Source: Saccharum officinarum (taxonomy: Eukaryota > Streptophyta > Magnoliopsida > Poales > Poaceae). Taken from it: a stretch of 64,000 nucleotides of DNA. The stretch is from assembly GCA_020631735.1 (NCBI GenBank), contig CM036159.1, forward strand, positions 100,327,670 through 100,391,669, read 5' to 3'. The notes below the pieces were generated by a model. The model had not been told where the DNA came from. It saw only the letters and a list, made by a program, of their open reading frames with translations, and searched no databases. The position numbers and the translations under genes were made by a program. Numbering within the stretch: the stretch's first letter is position 1; each line of letters opens with the position of its first letter. Shown here piece after piece: positions 1 to 11,098 of the stretch.

Positions 1-1350
1 TTTGTGTGTCCATGCTGCAGTGAAGATTTTGGGCTAAGCGGAGTGCTGCATTGAAGATTTTGGGCTAAGGAAAGAGTATTGTCGTGGTGAGCTCTTATTT
101 CTGATGGATTTGTGCATGATTGAGGATCTAGGGTTAGTACTACTGATGGATTTGTGCATAGACGTACAAGTGATTGGCAATCTATTTGCCATTAGCAATT
201 TGCCACTGGAATTTGCAATTGAAATTAGGAGATGCCGATGCAGCAAGCTTTCTGGATTAAACTATTAGGGCTCTTATGTCTTCAAGTATCCGATTTAATA
301 AATCCATACTGTCAAAATAGTCTTTTACTCGTTTGATTTTATTTTTAGTACAATTTACAAAGAAAAAGGATGAACCTGTCATAATCAATATAGAAGCCTA
401 TAGTTACGTAGTCCCATGAAAAATTGGCTACACATACTTAATGCTGAAATTCAGCTGTTGTAATGCTGAAATTGAATGTTCAAACCAGAATGTGTGATTG
501 TGCAGTCCTCTTTTGACCAGCGTTGCCACACAGGGCTCGTAACTTGGACTGGAAGCTTCCCTGTTCTTTAGTGTTTTAGTGTGAAGAAACTGAACAACGC
601 TGCTATACATAACAGCACACAATTATTTTATTGTGAACTACTTGCGTCTTCAGAAAAAGAAAATGTTTGCCACACATCTTCTAAATATGTTTTTCTACAA
701 TATGACATAGGCAGTAGCATTCAGTGATTTGTGTACACACGTAGATGGATGACAGTAGCATCCATTGATTGTATAAACTCAGTGACAGTAGTATAAATAC
801 ATGGAATGCTATTGCTTGGACTTTTAGTTGCTACAATTAATTGGGTCGTGTAATCACTGGAAGTTTAAAAAAACTGAACTGTACTTGAGTGTATTTCTGT
901 ATATGCGCCAAGTTTGGTTAGCATTTCTGAATGATGGGGAACCATGATAATAGTTTAAGTTCAGCATCTGGAAGCATTGTGTGTTCTTACTAGTAGTTTA
1001 CATGTTGCTCTTCTAACCTGATACACATACGGTAGACCAACTGCACAAACTTTTTGTGTGCTGTAAAAAAAACTACAGGCAATCAGCATAAGGCAGCAGG
1101 ATCAAAGGCTCCCTGACTCTTCCTACAGTTTCATGACAGATGGCTAGATGAAAGTGCAGTCCGCATTAGACTGTCACATGTTTTATATCTTGTCATTTTT
1201 GAATGGTCACTTTTGTAGCCTTGCATTGCTTCAGCTTAAGTTTCTCCAAGTTCTTTGTACTAAGCTCAAGTTATGTTTAACTTGTTAGAACAAGTCATCT
1301 TAAAGTTAGAACAAGTTTCATCTTATTGTATCATTAGCTTTGCACCAATT
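1..1350. other. No gene seen; intronic or intergenic DNA
   Basis: AT-rich sequence without a convincing exon. It probably lies in a large intron or upstream of the ankyrin-TPR gene that starts to be visible at 2941, because that gene's earlier ankyrin exons are missing. The only structure seen is a 31-bp imperfect tandem duplication at 14-69 built on the core GAAGATTTTGGGCTAAG. Confidence 0.6.
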
Positions 1351-1355
1351 TGTAG

Positions 1356-1734
1356 GCCAATGTGGAAGAAGCAAACCGGAGGGCCGCCGAGCTGGCGTTG
1401 GAGTTGGCGGCCGAGCGGGCAGCGCGGGAGGCCCAGGACAAAAGGATTGCGGAAATTGTCGCTTGGATGCAATCTTCGACGGGTTCCCCCGTGCCTCCAG
1501 GGTTAATGGGTCCACCAACGCATCCTAACCAATCTCCCCTGATGCAAACTCCTGTGAGTCACACATGCAAGGAATTGCAACATTAGCTAATCAACCAATC
1601 TCCTCTGATGCAAACTCTTCTCATGTGTGCAGCTTTCGTCGGCGGGTTCGAACAACCCACTTCCTGGCGCTCAGGGCGACCAAGTGTTTCGTCACGCCGT
1701 CATAAGGTTGTCAAGGGCGACCGGCGCAGTGAGT
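1356..1734 (+). pseudogene. CACTA (En/Spm) transposon-encoded protein, 3' fragment
   Basis: After an acceptor-like TTTGTAG, a GC-rich frame (1356-1553) encodes an Ala/Glu/Arg-rich helix (EEANRRAAELALELAAERAA) followed by an AWMQS segment and a Pro-rich tail. It ends at a donor-like CCT|GTGAGT. A second exon-like block begins after TGTGTGCAG at 1633 and reads on to about 1734. Charged coiled coil plus WMQ-like motif plus Pro-rich tail resembles the C-terminal part of proteins that accompany plant En/Spm transposases; I recognise this by pattern only. The CACTA terminus 1 kb downstream in the same orientation supports the assignment. The 25-bp stretch before the donor (1528-1552) is repeated at 1594-1618. 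Most of the transposase is missing, so this is a remnant. Confidence 0.5.
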
Positions 1735-1979
1735 AGCACTGGTAGTTTCGTGTCTTGTTTTGGTATGCATGCATGTGGATGAACTATGCACGAACTTGTT
1801 ATGCACGTGGACTTGTATTTGAGAAAGTTTTATGTGATTTATGTGAACAATTGTGACATATGGTGCTGGATGTGAGTTACGCGATGTATGTGATATATAT
1901 GGTGCTGGATGTGGTATATCTGTGATGGATAATATAGACATATATATACATTTGTCGTGTTTGCAGGGATTGAAAACAA

Positions 1980-2708
1980 AAACTAAAAAAACAAAAAAAA
2001 TTTGGTCACTTTGTCGAGGGTGACCCTCGGCAAAGCTGGACAGTGGACAACGAAATGACAGCTTTGCCGAGAGCCCTCTTGGCCGGCTCTCGGCAAAGAC
2101 TAGCTCTTTGCCGAGAGCCGGCCCAGAGGGCTCTCGGCAAAGAAATTTAAAAAAAAAAGAAAAACCAAAATCTTTGCCGAGGGTCAGGCGTCGGGGCTCT
2201 TGGCAAAGAAATTATTCAAAAAAAAAAGATAAAAAATCTTTGTCGAGAGCCTGCACCGGGGCTCTCGGCAAAGAAATTATTCAAAAAAAAGGAAAAATCT
2301 TGGGCTCTCGGCAAAGAAATTAAGTAAAAAAGAAAAGAAATCTTTGCCGAGAGCCGGGCACCTAGGCTCTCGGCAAAGAAATTAAGTAAAAAAAATAAAA
2401 AAATATTTGCCGAGAGTCGGACATCTAGGCTCTCGGCAAAGAAATTAAGCAAAAAAATTTTGAAAAATTCTTTGCCGAGAGCGGGGGCCGGTAACGGCGG
2501 AAAGCTCCTAACGGCTACTTTTGTTTGCCGAGAGCCGCCGTGGCCCTCGGCAAAGGCTTTGCCGAGTGCTCGAAAGAAGGCTCTCGGCAAAGGCCCCTTT
2601 GCCGGCAGCCCTTTGCCGAGAGAGGCTCTCGACAAAGCCTTTGCCGAGAGTAAACAGGTCTTTACCGAGTGCTTTTGGCACTCGGCAAAGCCTGTCTGTC
2701 CAGTAGTG
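1980..2708 (+). mobile_element. CACTA transposon subterminal repeats and right terminus
   Basis: At least 20 copies of TTTGCCGAGAGC or its reverse complement CTCTCGGCAAAG lie in both orientations between 2010 and 2695, separated by A-rich spacers. The block ends in CTGTCCAGTAGTG at 2708, which on the other strand reads CACTACTGGACAG. That is a CACTA terminal inverted repeat followed by subterminal repeats. No matching left terminus was found upstream, so the element is truncated or rearranged. It sits just upstream of the first visible exon of the ankyrin-TPR gene, probably within an intron. Long open frames here on both strands are translations of the repeat. Confidence 0.85.
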
Positions 2709-2873
2709 AAGGAAGTTTTGGGGTAGACAAAAATTACTCCATCGCAATATGGACAAGTGATTTTATTAGGCATCTATTTATGGTATTACATTGTTTCATT
2801 AAGCCTCTCAGGGAGCATAATTATCCTGAAATCAGTATTTTTTTTTCTTGGAAGTGTCCATTTGTCTTTTCTT

Positions 2874-2922
<49 letters not shown>
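2874..2922. repeat. (TA)n microsatellite
   Basis: About 24 uninterrupted TA dinucleotides end 18 bases before a splice acceptor (CTCTCAACAG, 2931-2940) of the ankyrin-TPR gene, so the run lies in the polypyrimidine/branch region. Confidence 0.95.
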
Positions 2923-2926
<4 letters not shown>

Positions 2927-2940
2927 GATGCTCTCAACAG

Positions 2941-5617
2941 TATGGTAGATTTCCAATAGTGTTGGCTGCCGTGTATGCTACAAGGGAAGATGTTGAGATT
3001 CTGTTTTCTTGCACTTCCCCAATTTCAACTGTGACAAACTGGAGCATTGATGGAATAATCAATCATATGGAACTGGAAAGAAAGCAACGAGAGGTATGCC
3101 ACTGTGGCAAATCATCTTGTTCATTCACTTGGCTGTGCAAATAATTTCATTCACTTGAAAAGAAACGAAAGGGTAACTTCTGCTTGCTCCTTTTCTCTAT
3201 AAGCACTCCTAGAGATGCCAAATGCTAGTGTGCCTGCATATTTGCATTGATGCCAAAGCTCTCTGTAGATTTCTTCTAGAAAACTTGTTTAATTTAAATG
3301 CTTTCTCGAATACCTTGTATTGTTGGATTGTTCATAAGTTTGATTCTATTAAAGAGAACTGGTAACCAGTCCAATTTCCTAGATAAAATATACTTTAGAA
3401 GTAGGCTATGTCAGTAATCCACTAATTTCCGTGTTTAATTGTCATTTACTGATTACTTTCAGTTACAAAAAGTACTAGTAAACTTTGGAAAGGACATGTT
3501 ATTTTACTTGTCATGTACTGTGTTAATTTACAGTTATTTTTCATTAAGATTACAGAAACTGGTCATGGGAAGAACTTTACACCTAGACTAGTACCAGTTG
3601 CCTGTTTTCCACGAAAATTTGGAAAGATCAGTGGTTGCCAGTTAAGGTTTTTGAAAAAAAAAATCTGTAGAAAAAGAAGTCTGTAGCCGTTCAGTTCAAC
3701 CATTAAATCTCAATGGTCGTTAGCATGTGTTTGCAACCAGTAAGTCTGGATGCAGATATCTCGGGATCGATGACATGCCTAGTTTTTGTACACCTCATAC
3801 ATACGAGGATTTCTGAGAATCCTTTGAAACTTTTTCTAGGTTACATGTTTGTTTATAATATTCTAGATTTGTCTGATTCAAATTATTGTAAAATGTTTAG
3901 GATGATGATTTTGTTGAAGCGAGGAAGTCTGATCTGAAAAGACAGGGTGGTGATGCATTTAAAAAGCTAGATTATATAAATTCCTCAGCATTCTACACAC
4001 AGGTATGTTGTATTAAAAATGTATTGACATCAGCAGGGTGAAAAAAATGTAAAAATGTTGAATTTGAATGGTTAGTGTCATCATCTCCTTGCATACATCT
4101 GAGCGTGTTGATTGCAGACTTCTATGACCTAGATCTTTCAGTAAGAAATGAGTAAAACTATGGGCTTCCTATAATGCTTGAGAGTGAAGAAACCAAGCAA
4201 TAGCTTGGTCGGTAGAGTCTCTATTTGAGAGGCTGTGCGCCCGGCTTGAACCTGATGGTTGCAGGTCCTTTCCTAAAGGAGTAAAGGTGTTCATTCCTCT
4301 CTTAAGAAAACCAGGGGACACTTGGTTAAGTTTATGCTGCTTGAAAGTAACGATATCTATTCATTAACTTCATTTTGATGGTAGAACAAGATGGGTGCGT
4401 GTTATGGTAGTGGATGGCTATTCAATTGTATGCTTTTTTTTCTCTTTCGCAAATTGATTTTCCTAATTGTATTAGTCCTACATTTACAAAACCAAATCCC
4501 TTAAATATCATTTATTGGTCAATCATCAGCATATTTTTTCTGAGTAACCTATGTCCTGATACATGGCAAACATCACAAAGTATGTCTCTAGGAATTGCAT
4601 TTGTTTGCAAAACATGTTTTTCCCTAGAACACGCAGGAGGGTTTTGGATCTTTGTATTAAGAAGAAAAAATGGGGTCACACACCTCCAACACTCTTAGGT
4701 TTGCAAAACATGGTTGAATTGATTGCATTTGTTTTCCTCCATATTTCGTGGTCTAATAGTATGTGGAGTATTAAAATATTCTGATATGGAAACTAGCAAT
4801 TAATTTAGCTTGGACAAGCTCTTTGGTTTGGTACTGTTAGTCATGGAATCCTTTAAGTTGAGGTCATGAGGAGGAAGTCGAGTGATACTGAAATTCTGGA
4901 TGGCCTCTCGCATCTATTTTCAAGGAGATATTTCTGCATGAGAATTACTGTTTGATCCACAATTTTTGTTTCAACCTTGTTTTACCTAAGAAATAAATGA
5001 GGAATCTCTGGGCTAATATGCAACACATCTAGAATGTGGCAACAGTGATATACTGACACATTTTATCTTACTGCAGGCAGTGAAGGTAGATCCTTATGAT
5101 GCTGGATTGTTCTCAAGCAGGAGTCTTTGCTGGCTCCGCACAGGTGATGGGAAAAGGGCTTTGCAAGATGCAGTTAGATGCAAAATGCTGTGTCCAAAGT
5201 GGGCAAAGGCCTACCACCGGCAAGGACAAGCTCTGATCCTTCTAAAGGTACGACTAAAAACCCAGGGTGTAGCTCTAGTTGTATGTAACTGGATTTGGCA
5301 CTTCATCATCTCTTTAATCTCTCGTATATTAACTGGTCATGCACTGTCAATTGTATTCCTTAGGAGTATGAAAAAGCTTGTGACACACTCTCTGAAGGCT
5401 TAGAGCTGGACCCTATGTCTGATGAGCTCGATAAATTATATTGGTAAGAGACCAGTCCATTGCTTGCTATGTTTCATTCCAGTTACTGTAGAAGGATTGC
5501 TGTAGCTAGCACTGTGTTGTTTATTTGGTTGCTAACTATTTTTGGAGTTTCCCACTAACTGTCAAACCTTGTAGGGAGGCAATGGAACTGAAGAATGGCA
5601 GCACTGGAGCAGCTTAG
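2941..5617 (+). CDS. Ankyrin-repeat/TPR protein, 3' exons (partial gene)
   Basis: Five exons join in one frame: 2941-3093, 3901-4002, 5077-5247, 5364-5443 and 5575-5617 (stop TAG). All have GT donors and AG acceptors. The first visible exon reads YGRFPIVLAAVYATREDVEILF, the end of an ankyrin repeat, then a linker (TNWSIDGIINHMELERKQRE). The next exons give TPR-type helices (KRQGGDAFKKLDYINSSAFY, LFSSRSLCWLRTGDGKRALQ, AKAYHRQGQALILLKEYEKA, LSEGLELDPMSDEL) and end ELKNGSTGAA. This is the plant family with N-terminal ankyrin repeats and a C-terminal three-TPR domain, a protein-interaction or co-chaperone-like module; the partner is unknown. Exons with the start and most ankyrin repeats are missing, probably beyond the left edge. 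A 3' UTR probably follows to about 5900. I see no frame damage in the visible part. Confidence 0.85.
4195..4335 (+). mobile_element. tRNA-derived SINE-like sequence in intron
   Basis: The stretch contains TAGCTTGGTCGGTAGAGT, which resembles a pol III A box, and 35-50 bases on GGTTGCAGGTCC, which resembles a B box, with GTGCGCCCGGCTTGAACC between them. No tRNA cloverleaf with acceptor stem can be formed, so I read it as a tRNA-derived SINE inside the intron between 4002 and 5077. The 3' end is uncertain. Confidence 0.45.
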
Positions 5618-5929
5618 ATAAAGCCTGCAAGAAAATTGGATCGCCGTTTCCCTTTTTGGTTGATGTTCTTGGGAACACGAAGAAACACCCAGTAGTCTGT
5701 AGTTTTGCTGGTTGTACTGTATTCAGCACATCAGCAATTGCCTGTACTTTGAATTGGTGGCGCTCTGCTTGGAGTTTCCTTTCTGAGGTTGGGAGAAGCG
5801 TGTGATACATGGAGAATAGCTAGCCTAGATCGAGGTACTGGTTTCTAGTAACTTCTACATGTTACCTGAGTGGCATACGCACACTGTTTTGGCCTTTGCG
5901 TGCTTGAAGCACGGCACGACCACAGCTGT

Positions 5930-6240
5930 GAAGCGTTTTTCTGGGCTGCAAACCTACACTATCCATGCTTGAAACGTATTTTTTGCTTGTTATTACAAAA
6001 TATAATTTACTTTACTCAAACTTTACTTTGACTAGTTTTTTAGTAGAAAAATATATTAACATATACAAGTTTGAATAAATGCACTTTCAATATATTTTAT
6101 AGAAAATTTAATGAAACTAATTTAGTACTATAGATGTTAATATATTTTTCTATAAACTTCGTTTAAGTTAGAGAAGTTTAACTTAAAACAAAGTTAAGAT
6201 GAACTATAGAATAATTTATCGGCTAGGTTAATCTAAATGC
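5930..6240. mobile_element. AT-rich MITE-like inverted repeat
   Basis: Downstream of the ankyrin-TPR gene an 18-bp segment at 6045-6062 (AGAAAAATATATTAACAT) has a perfect inverted copy at 6134-6151. The composition (TTTGACTAG, ATATATT) resembles Stowaway-like MITE interiors. Ends and target duplication could not be fixed. Confidence 0.4.
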
Positions 6241-6740
6241 GTTGTCGAACGGCATCACATATTTCGTAGTAAAACCAAATATCGTGACTTTCCGGAGCTA
6301 TGGTTGGGCGATGTTGCCTAAAATTCTCACTTCTCACTTCTCAGGCGTTCAATGCTGGTTTCGCTTTCATTTCTTCCCTCTTGTCTGCTACGCTCGTCCA
6401 GGTAGCAGCCGCAGTGGCTTGAATACGCTTGGTTCCTTCCTAGCCCTAGCACCCTTCGGCGAGTGGCAGAGCAGGAGCCGCTGGTCTTGGCAGCGCTTCC
6501 CTCAATGTTGGCACTCCTCGCCTCCTCGGATCCATATCCATGGCTCTTCGAGCAGCCACAGTGTACGAAAAAAACGATGCTTTAGAAAGAAAGAGAAGAT
6601 TGAAGCTGTCGCGTTCCTTCGCCGAGTCAGGACTCAGGACTCACGAGTGCAGCCGGATGTCCACCATAGGGTTTGCAGGCCGCCCACCGGCCAGGTCATC
6701 GCCGGGACCGTGGTCAGTATTATTGTACTTGTGTTCCTAG
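6240..6740. other. Unassigned GC-mixed sequence
   Basis: A 169-residue open frame runs 6242-6751 on the + strand, but it has no recognisable domain and an uneven, Arg/Ser-rich composition. I see no splice-supported gene here. Confidence 0.4.
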
Positions 6741-6985
6741 AGCCTGTTTAGTTGGTGAAAAGGCCCAAAAAAGTTTGCACAGTAACTGTCACATCGAATC
6801 TTTGGACACATGCATGCATCATTAAATGTAGGTAAAAAAAATAACTAATTATACAGTTTGTCTGTAAATGTCGAGACGAATCTTTTGAGCCTAGTTAGTC
6901 CATGATTGGATAATTTTTACCAAATAACAACGAAAAGTGCTACAAGAACTTTACCCAAACTTTTTCACCATCTAAACAGCCCTTA
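6741..6985. mobile_element. MITE (GAGCCTGTTTAG ... CTAAACAGCCCTT)
   Basis: The ends GAGCCTGTTTAG and CTAAACAGCCC are imperfect inverted repeats around a 245-bp interior with the block GAATCTTTGGACACATGCAT and the phrase GACGAATCTTTTGAGCCTAG. The same interior words recur at 37556-37803, and in inverted form at 8954-9182, so three relatives of one family lie in this window. No coding capacity. Confidence 0.75.
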
Positions 6986-8570
6986 ACGAAACTTGTACAA
7001 CGCGCTGCGGGGCCGGGGCGTCGTCTCTCGTCTGTATCGTGTCATTTTTGCAAAAAAAAAACCCCTCGCGAACAGCTACCAACGAGGAGAGAGAGCGAGC
7101 TCGTTGTCTCACAAGACGACAGCACCGGCGCCGCCAACTCAAGCCATGGCGAAGGTAAACATGGTTTCTCCGCAACCATTGCGTGTTTGTGTTCTGGTGA
7201 CGCAATTAGGTAAGCATCGTTTCTTGGCATCCATTGTGTGTGTGCGTTCTGGTGTCACATTTGCGTGTGTATTCCGGTGGCAGTGCGATTGGGAAAGCAT
7301 AAGTGCGTGTGTGTTCTGGTGGCAGCGAAATTGATGCTTGCTTTGAATTGTTAACTAGAAAACTGGAGAAAGTGTTAGATTGTGTATTGTGGAAAAGGCC
7401 TGTCCTGTTCGCATTTTGAGTCCTCAGAGGAATACATAGAAGTCTGAACATGGGAAGTCTGACACATGCAAGTGTTAATTTTCTCTAAATTAGACTACTG
7501 AGTTAGAGGTTTCCAAATTTTCTGCTAGGTTCCTAATTACAGAATTGCTATTTCCTTAAATCACCAACAAAAAGAAGTCATGTTATTACTGACAACAAAA
7601 TCTGAGATATATGAAACTGAGCCTAAACTGGAACTGATGAAGTCTTGAGATACCTTAGAGAGAAGCAAGAAGCTGTTGGTCAGGAGTGTTGGAATTTTCA
7701 GTCTTAAGAAGTGTGAACTTCAGCGTGAACATGTGAACTGTATGATCAGATGCTTGGTCCAGTCACAAGTCATATCTTTATTGGAATCCATAAGCACAAT
7801 AGATAAGTTATAGTAGTACAGTTTGTTTTGATTTATGTTCAGGATGAAAAAAAGTTCATGATGGAAAAAAAATGCAGGAGTCCATCTTATTATGTCACTG
7901 ATTTCTCTTGCCCAACTTATCATGGCAGTGATTTCTGTTGCCATTAATTATTGCTCATACTGCCAACATTCATACTTGATTACTTGTCTTATTTGTGATT
8001 TATGTGAATTGATCTTGATGCTTACTTTGTCAATTTTTTATACCTTATACATGATTGTTGGCATGTGTACACACCCTGAAACGTCAGTTGCATCTGTGTA
8101 TGTCTTGGAAAAAAAAAGATTTCATGCCTTTTCTTGTGAAGGTTCAGTGTATGCAGCTGAACAGGCCTGTACTGCATAGTTGGAAAAAGATTTAGCAATT
8201 TAGAAAAGCTGGATTTTTGCTGCCCTATTCTACGGTACAAGCTTCCGTCCAGTTCATCTATCTTTTATTGCAATGCTTCATTTAGCATTTCAGCTCATTC
8301 AAGAACTGTGACATAAGTATGCTAGGTCCACTGGTCCTTCCAGGGCTAACACATTTTGATATGCTTCTGGTCCTTTTGTGTAGGTCTTGTCTTTGATTCC
8401 TTCATATGAAGGGAAATCTGTATTAGAGCATGGTGCTGGAATAGATCGTTTTAGATGAAGAGGTAATGGATCAGACATGCTTTGAAATTTGAATGAATAA
8501 GTACTGTGACCTTTTCTTTGGAGCCAGCTCCAATAGTTCTTGCTGTAGGATTGTCCACTCTGCAAAGGCG
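6986..8570. other. Intergenic; possible orphan first exon near 7146
   Basis: A short GC-rich segment with AACGAGGAGAGAGAGCGAGC leads to an ATG at about 7146 followed by GCGAAG|GTAAAC, which could be a first coding exon with a donor. I found no downstream exon that continues it. Around 7185-7330 the phrase GTGTGTTCTGGTG(G/A)C recurs three times. The remainder to 8570 is AT-rich with no supported gene. Confidence 0.35.
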
Positions 8571-8572
8571 AA

Positions 8573-8727
8573 GCTGCATCACGCTTTATGTTGGAATTCG
8601 AAGACATTGTGGTGCAGTGTGAAGACAGAGCATGCAGGATATATCGCGCAGCTGCAGCACGCTTTATGTTGGAATTTGAAGACATGGAGGTGCAGTGTGA
8701 AGACAGAGCATGCAGGATATATCGCGT
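8573..8727. repeat. 78-bp tandem duplication
   Basis: Two adjacent copies (8573-8650 and 8651-about 8727) start GCTGCATCACGCTTTATG and GCTGCAGCACGCTTTATG and differ at only a few bases. The period is 26 codons, and the repeat is open on both strands, which explains the open frames seen here. No protein family recognised. Confidence 0.85.
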
Positions 8728-8953
8728 GGTGTGGAGGGCGGCATAGAAAACAGGAATAGCAGAGGTTAGGGGCATAGCTGAGTTGTCCAAGGCATTGCCC
8801 TTTTCTCATGGCATAGTGGTCTTCTGATCGGGCCTCTCCTCCGAGCCTCCGAATGTCTTCGTCGGCGCCATGTCCTTGAAGGGAAGCCATTGGACAAGAA
8901 TACAAGATGCCCGGAAGATGTAGCAATGCACGCAGACGCAGGGGAGTCAGTTA

Positions 8954-9182
8954 TAGGGTGTTTGGTTTGTCCTGTTAAAGTTTAATAGGTACTGTAGCAC
9001 TTTCGTCTTATTTGGTAATTAGTGTCTAATTATAGACTAACTAGGCTTAATAGATTCGTCTCGTAAATTACTCTTAATATATGCCGACATGCACGTAATT
9101 AGCCTATATTTAGTACTCTATACATGTGTCGGAACATTCGATGTGATGTGTGTTAAAAAAATAGAAGCAACCAAACAGGGCC
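8954..9182. mobile_element. Tourist-like MITE flanked by TTA
   Basis: The ends are TAGGGTGTTTGG and CCAAACAGGGCC, inverted repeats of one another, flanked by TTA on the left (8951-8953) and TTA on the right (9183-9185). A TTA duplication is the signature of PIF/Harbinger-type (Tourist) MITEs. The interior words GACTAACTAGGCTTAATAGATTCGTCTCG are the inverse of those in the elements at 6741 and 37556. Confidence 0.7.
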
Positions 9183-9185
9183 TTA

Positions 9186-9546
9186 GTCGGTGGCGGTTTG
9201 TCTGCAGATCAGCAGCAGTGAGTGCGCCTGCACTTCATGTATGATTTCATCGATTAATTTATTTCATTCATGCTCCAAAAAAATGATATAAATCTCTTCA
9301 GTAGATATGTGATCTTCCGTTTTCTCACTGCCTGCTGTTAATCCAAAACAGGCAGCAAGCAGTTGTTTGCTTGTTACTCTCATGTCCTATGTAGCTCGGG
9401 ATGACGGGATCTGAACCTGCTCATGCCATTGATAATCACTATATATCTATAATCTGAGAACCTGTGCTTATTTGCACTCTTGTATTTCTAATCAGGGCTC
9501 AGTTAGCTCTTGATTTGTGCTTTGTATTTGGAACTCTCTTTGAATT
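9186..9546. other. No gene seen
   Basis: Low-complexity intergenic sequence. The phrase GATAATCACTATATAT occurs twice (about 9430 and 9576). No splice-supported frame. Confidence 0.5.
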
Positions 9547-10110
9547 TTAATGAAATCCAGGCATGCTCAATATCTGATAATCACTATATATATATAACAG
9601 AGGGATGCCATGATAATAAGATGGAATCAATGTTTTTTTATAATGGGAACCAAAGTTCACAAAAGGATGCAGCATTCCATACAGTCCCACCGCAGATACT
9701 GCAAATAAGAACTCTAGGTTGAAAATAGTAGATAGAGAATACAAGCAAGGATGTTCCCCTAGTGGGACGCTCATTTTTGCCTAATTCCCTGTACCTATAA
9801 GATCCTTGTACTTGTTGTCTAAATACAGCACCGTTGCCATGGGAATCAGGTGCTTATACCTCTTGAAGACGTGCCACTTGTTCCTCCTATTGGCGAAGGC
9901 AACAACGTCGAGGTTGTCTGCCATGAACACCAGAGCGCACTCAGGTTTGGATGATCTTCTCACACGTTGACATGGTACAACATGTGGTTGTACTGTTGTA
10001 GTGGTGGCTCCCAGTCCTAGTGCTGAAATCGTGACGGTCGGCCACACAGTGGTTTCTAAGCCACGGCCTACAAGCGAGCCATATAATATATTATAATAAG
10101 TAAAGTCCAC
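9547..10110 (-). pseudogene. Ribosome-inactivating-protein-like fragment, broken
   Basis: On the - strand, after an N-terminal part I do not recognise, the frame reads ADNLDVVAFANR, then KWHVF, HLIP and DLIG. This word order is characteristic of the central part of plant ribosome-inactivating proteins (rRNA N-glycosidases). The frame then meets a TAG stop (9781-9783) and continues in the same frame with VPLGEH, again a family-like position. The intact family needs catalytic Tyr, Glu and Arg positions and about 250-300 residues. Here the N-terminal region is not recognisable, and the C-terminal half with the Glu/Arg pair is absent or unrecognisable. I therefore call a non-functional fragment. 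Neighbours are unrelated. An alternative is a divergent host gene exon, but the family word order makes that less likely. Confidence 0.55.
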
Positions 10111-10570
10111 TCGTAGTTTCTTCTAAAAAAAGTCCACTGATAGTTGTTAAATTTGTTTGGCTGTGTTATTCCGATTTCTAAACTTTAGAAACCAAATTAA
10201 ATGGACTATTTGTGAGATTATAGGGACTTAGAATGACAAAGCCAAACTAATTTGAGTACCGTTGATACTTTATTATAATATACAAAGGGAGAGAGGAGTC
10301 AACTGAAAACATGCAAGTGGCGTGTAGAGACACTACTTCAGACTTATAAAGTTATTTATTACTATAAAACAACCAGAAGTTATTTTACTAAAAGATATTC
10401 ATCCGAATATTTTTTTATAAGAGTGCATATTTTGGTTCGAGTAACACATCAAGATGTATTGCCAAACACAAGACAATATGAAAAGAGCAATCCAGAATCA
10501 ATGTGTAATCAGTCTGGTGAGCCTGTAAAGATAGGACGATCCATTCTACGCCAAGACTAACAAAGAGACC
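10111..10570. other. No gene seen
   Basis: AT-rich intergenic sequence. The stretch 10150-10250 with TTTGTTTGGCTGTG and CAAAGCCAAACTAATTTG may be the remains of a small MITE. Confidence 0.4.
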
Positions 10571-10573
10571 GAC

Positions 10574-11098
10574 TTACTCGTCAGACGACCGCTGGCGCTC
10601 CCGCACGACCGGTTTCCCGTTGCCTCCCAGTCCCAACTCGCCAGCCCCGGTCCCCGACGACCCGATCCACGGCAGCCGACGGTGCGCCCAGGACGCTGCA
10701 GGCAGGTGGTGCGCGGCCACAATCGAATGGCAGCCGCTTCCCGGCCTTGGCGGCCTCGTCTTCGTGATTAGCCGCTGATGATGCCCAGCCGGCGGCAGCG
10801 CCAGTTTCGACGTCGTCGTCCCCGATGCTGCAACCTGCCGTCGCATTGGCATCTCGGTGGCGAGGAGATGGAACAACGCCGTCGCGACGGCGATCACACA
10901 ACGAAGGCGCGATCCATGATTGGTGGCTGGTTGCACTGGAGTTGGGCGGGGAGCACTGCAGATCAAAGGGCAGAGCTCTAAACGGTTTTTATACTTCGCA
11001 GTTGGATCAAAGGTGGTAGGAGTTGAGGAAAGTGCTGAGTGCGCCCGAGCTAGCACCGGTGCCTGTGCTACTGTGTGTTGTTCTGTCCTACCGTGCAT
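10574..11098 (-). other. GC-rich open frame of unknown nature
   Basis: A 174-residue frame on the - strand, rich in Ala, Pro, Arg, His and Gly, in an isolated GC-rich island. Other frames are also open here, as expected for high GC. No motif, signal peptide or splice structure is recognisable. It may be a captured or decayed host exon. I do not support a functional gene. Confidence 0.25.

Noticed and set aside
2216..2773. 185-residue open frame on the - strand
   Set aside because: It is a translation of the CACTA subterminal repeats (repeating Ala-Lys-Gly/Ser-Arg-Arg patterns).
4195..4335. A tRNA gene
   Set aside because: A- and B-box-like words are present, but no acceptor or anticodon stem can be formed; a SINE is more likely.
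6242..6751. 169-residue + strand frame as a gene
   Set aside because: No recognisable domain, uneven composition, and the 3' end runs into a MITE.
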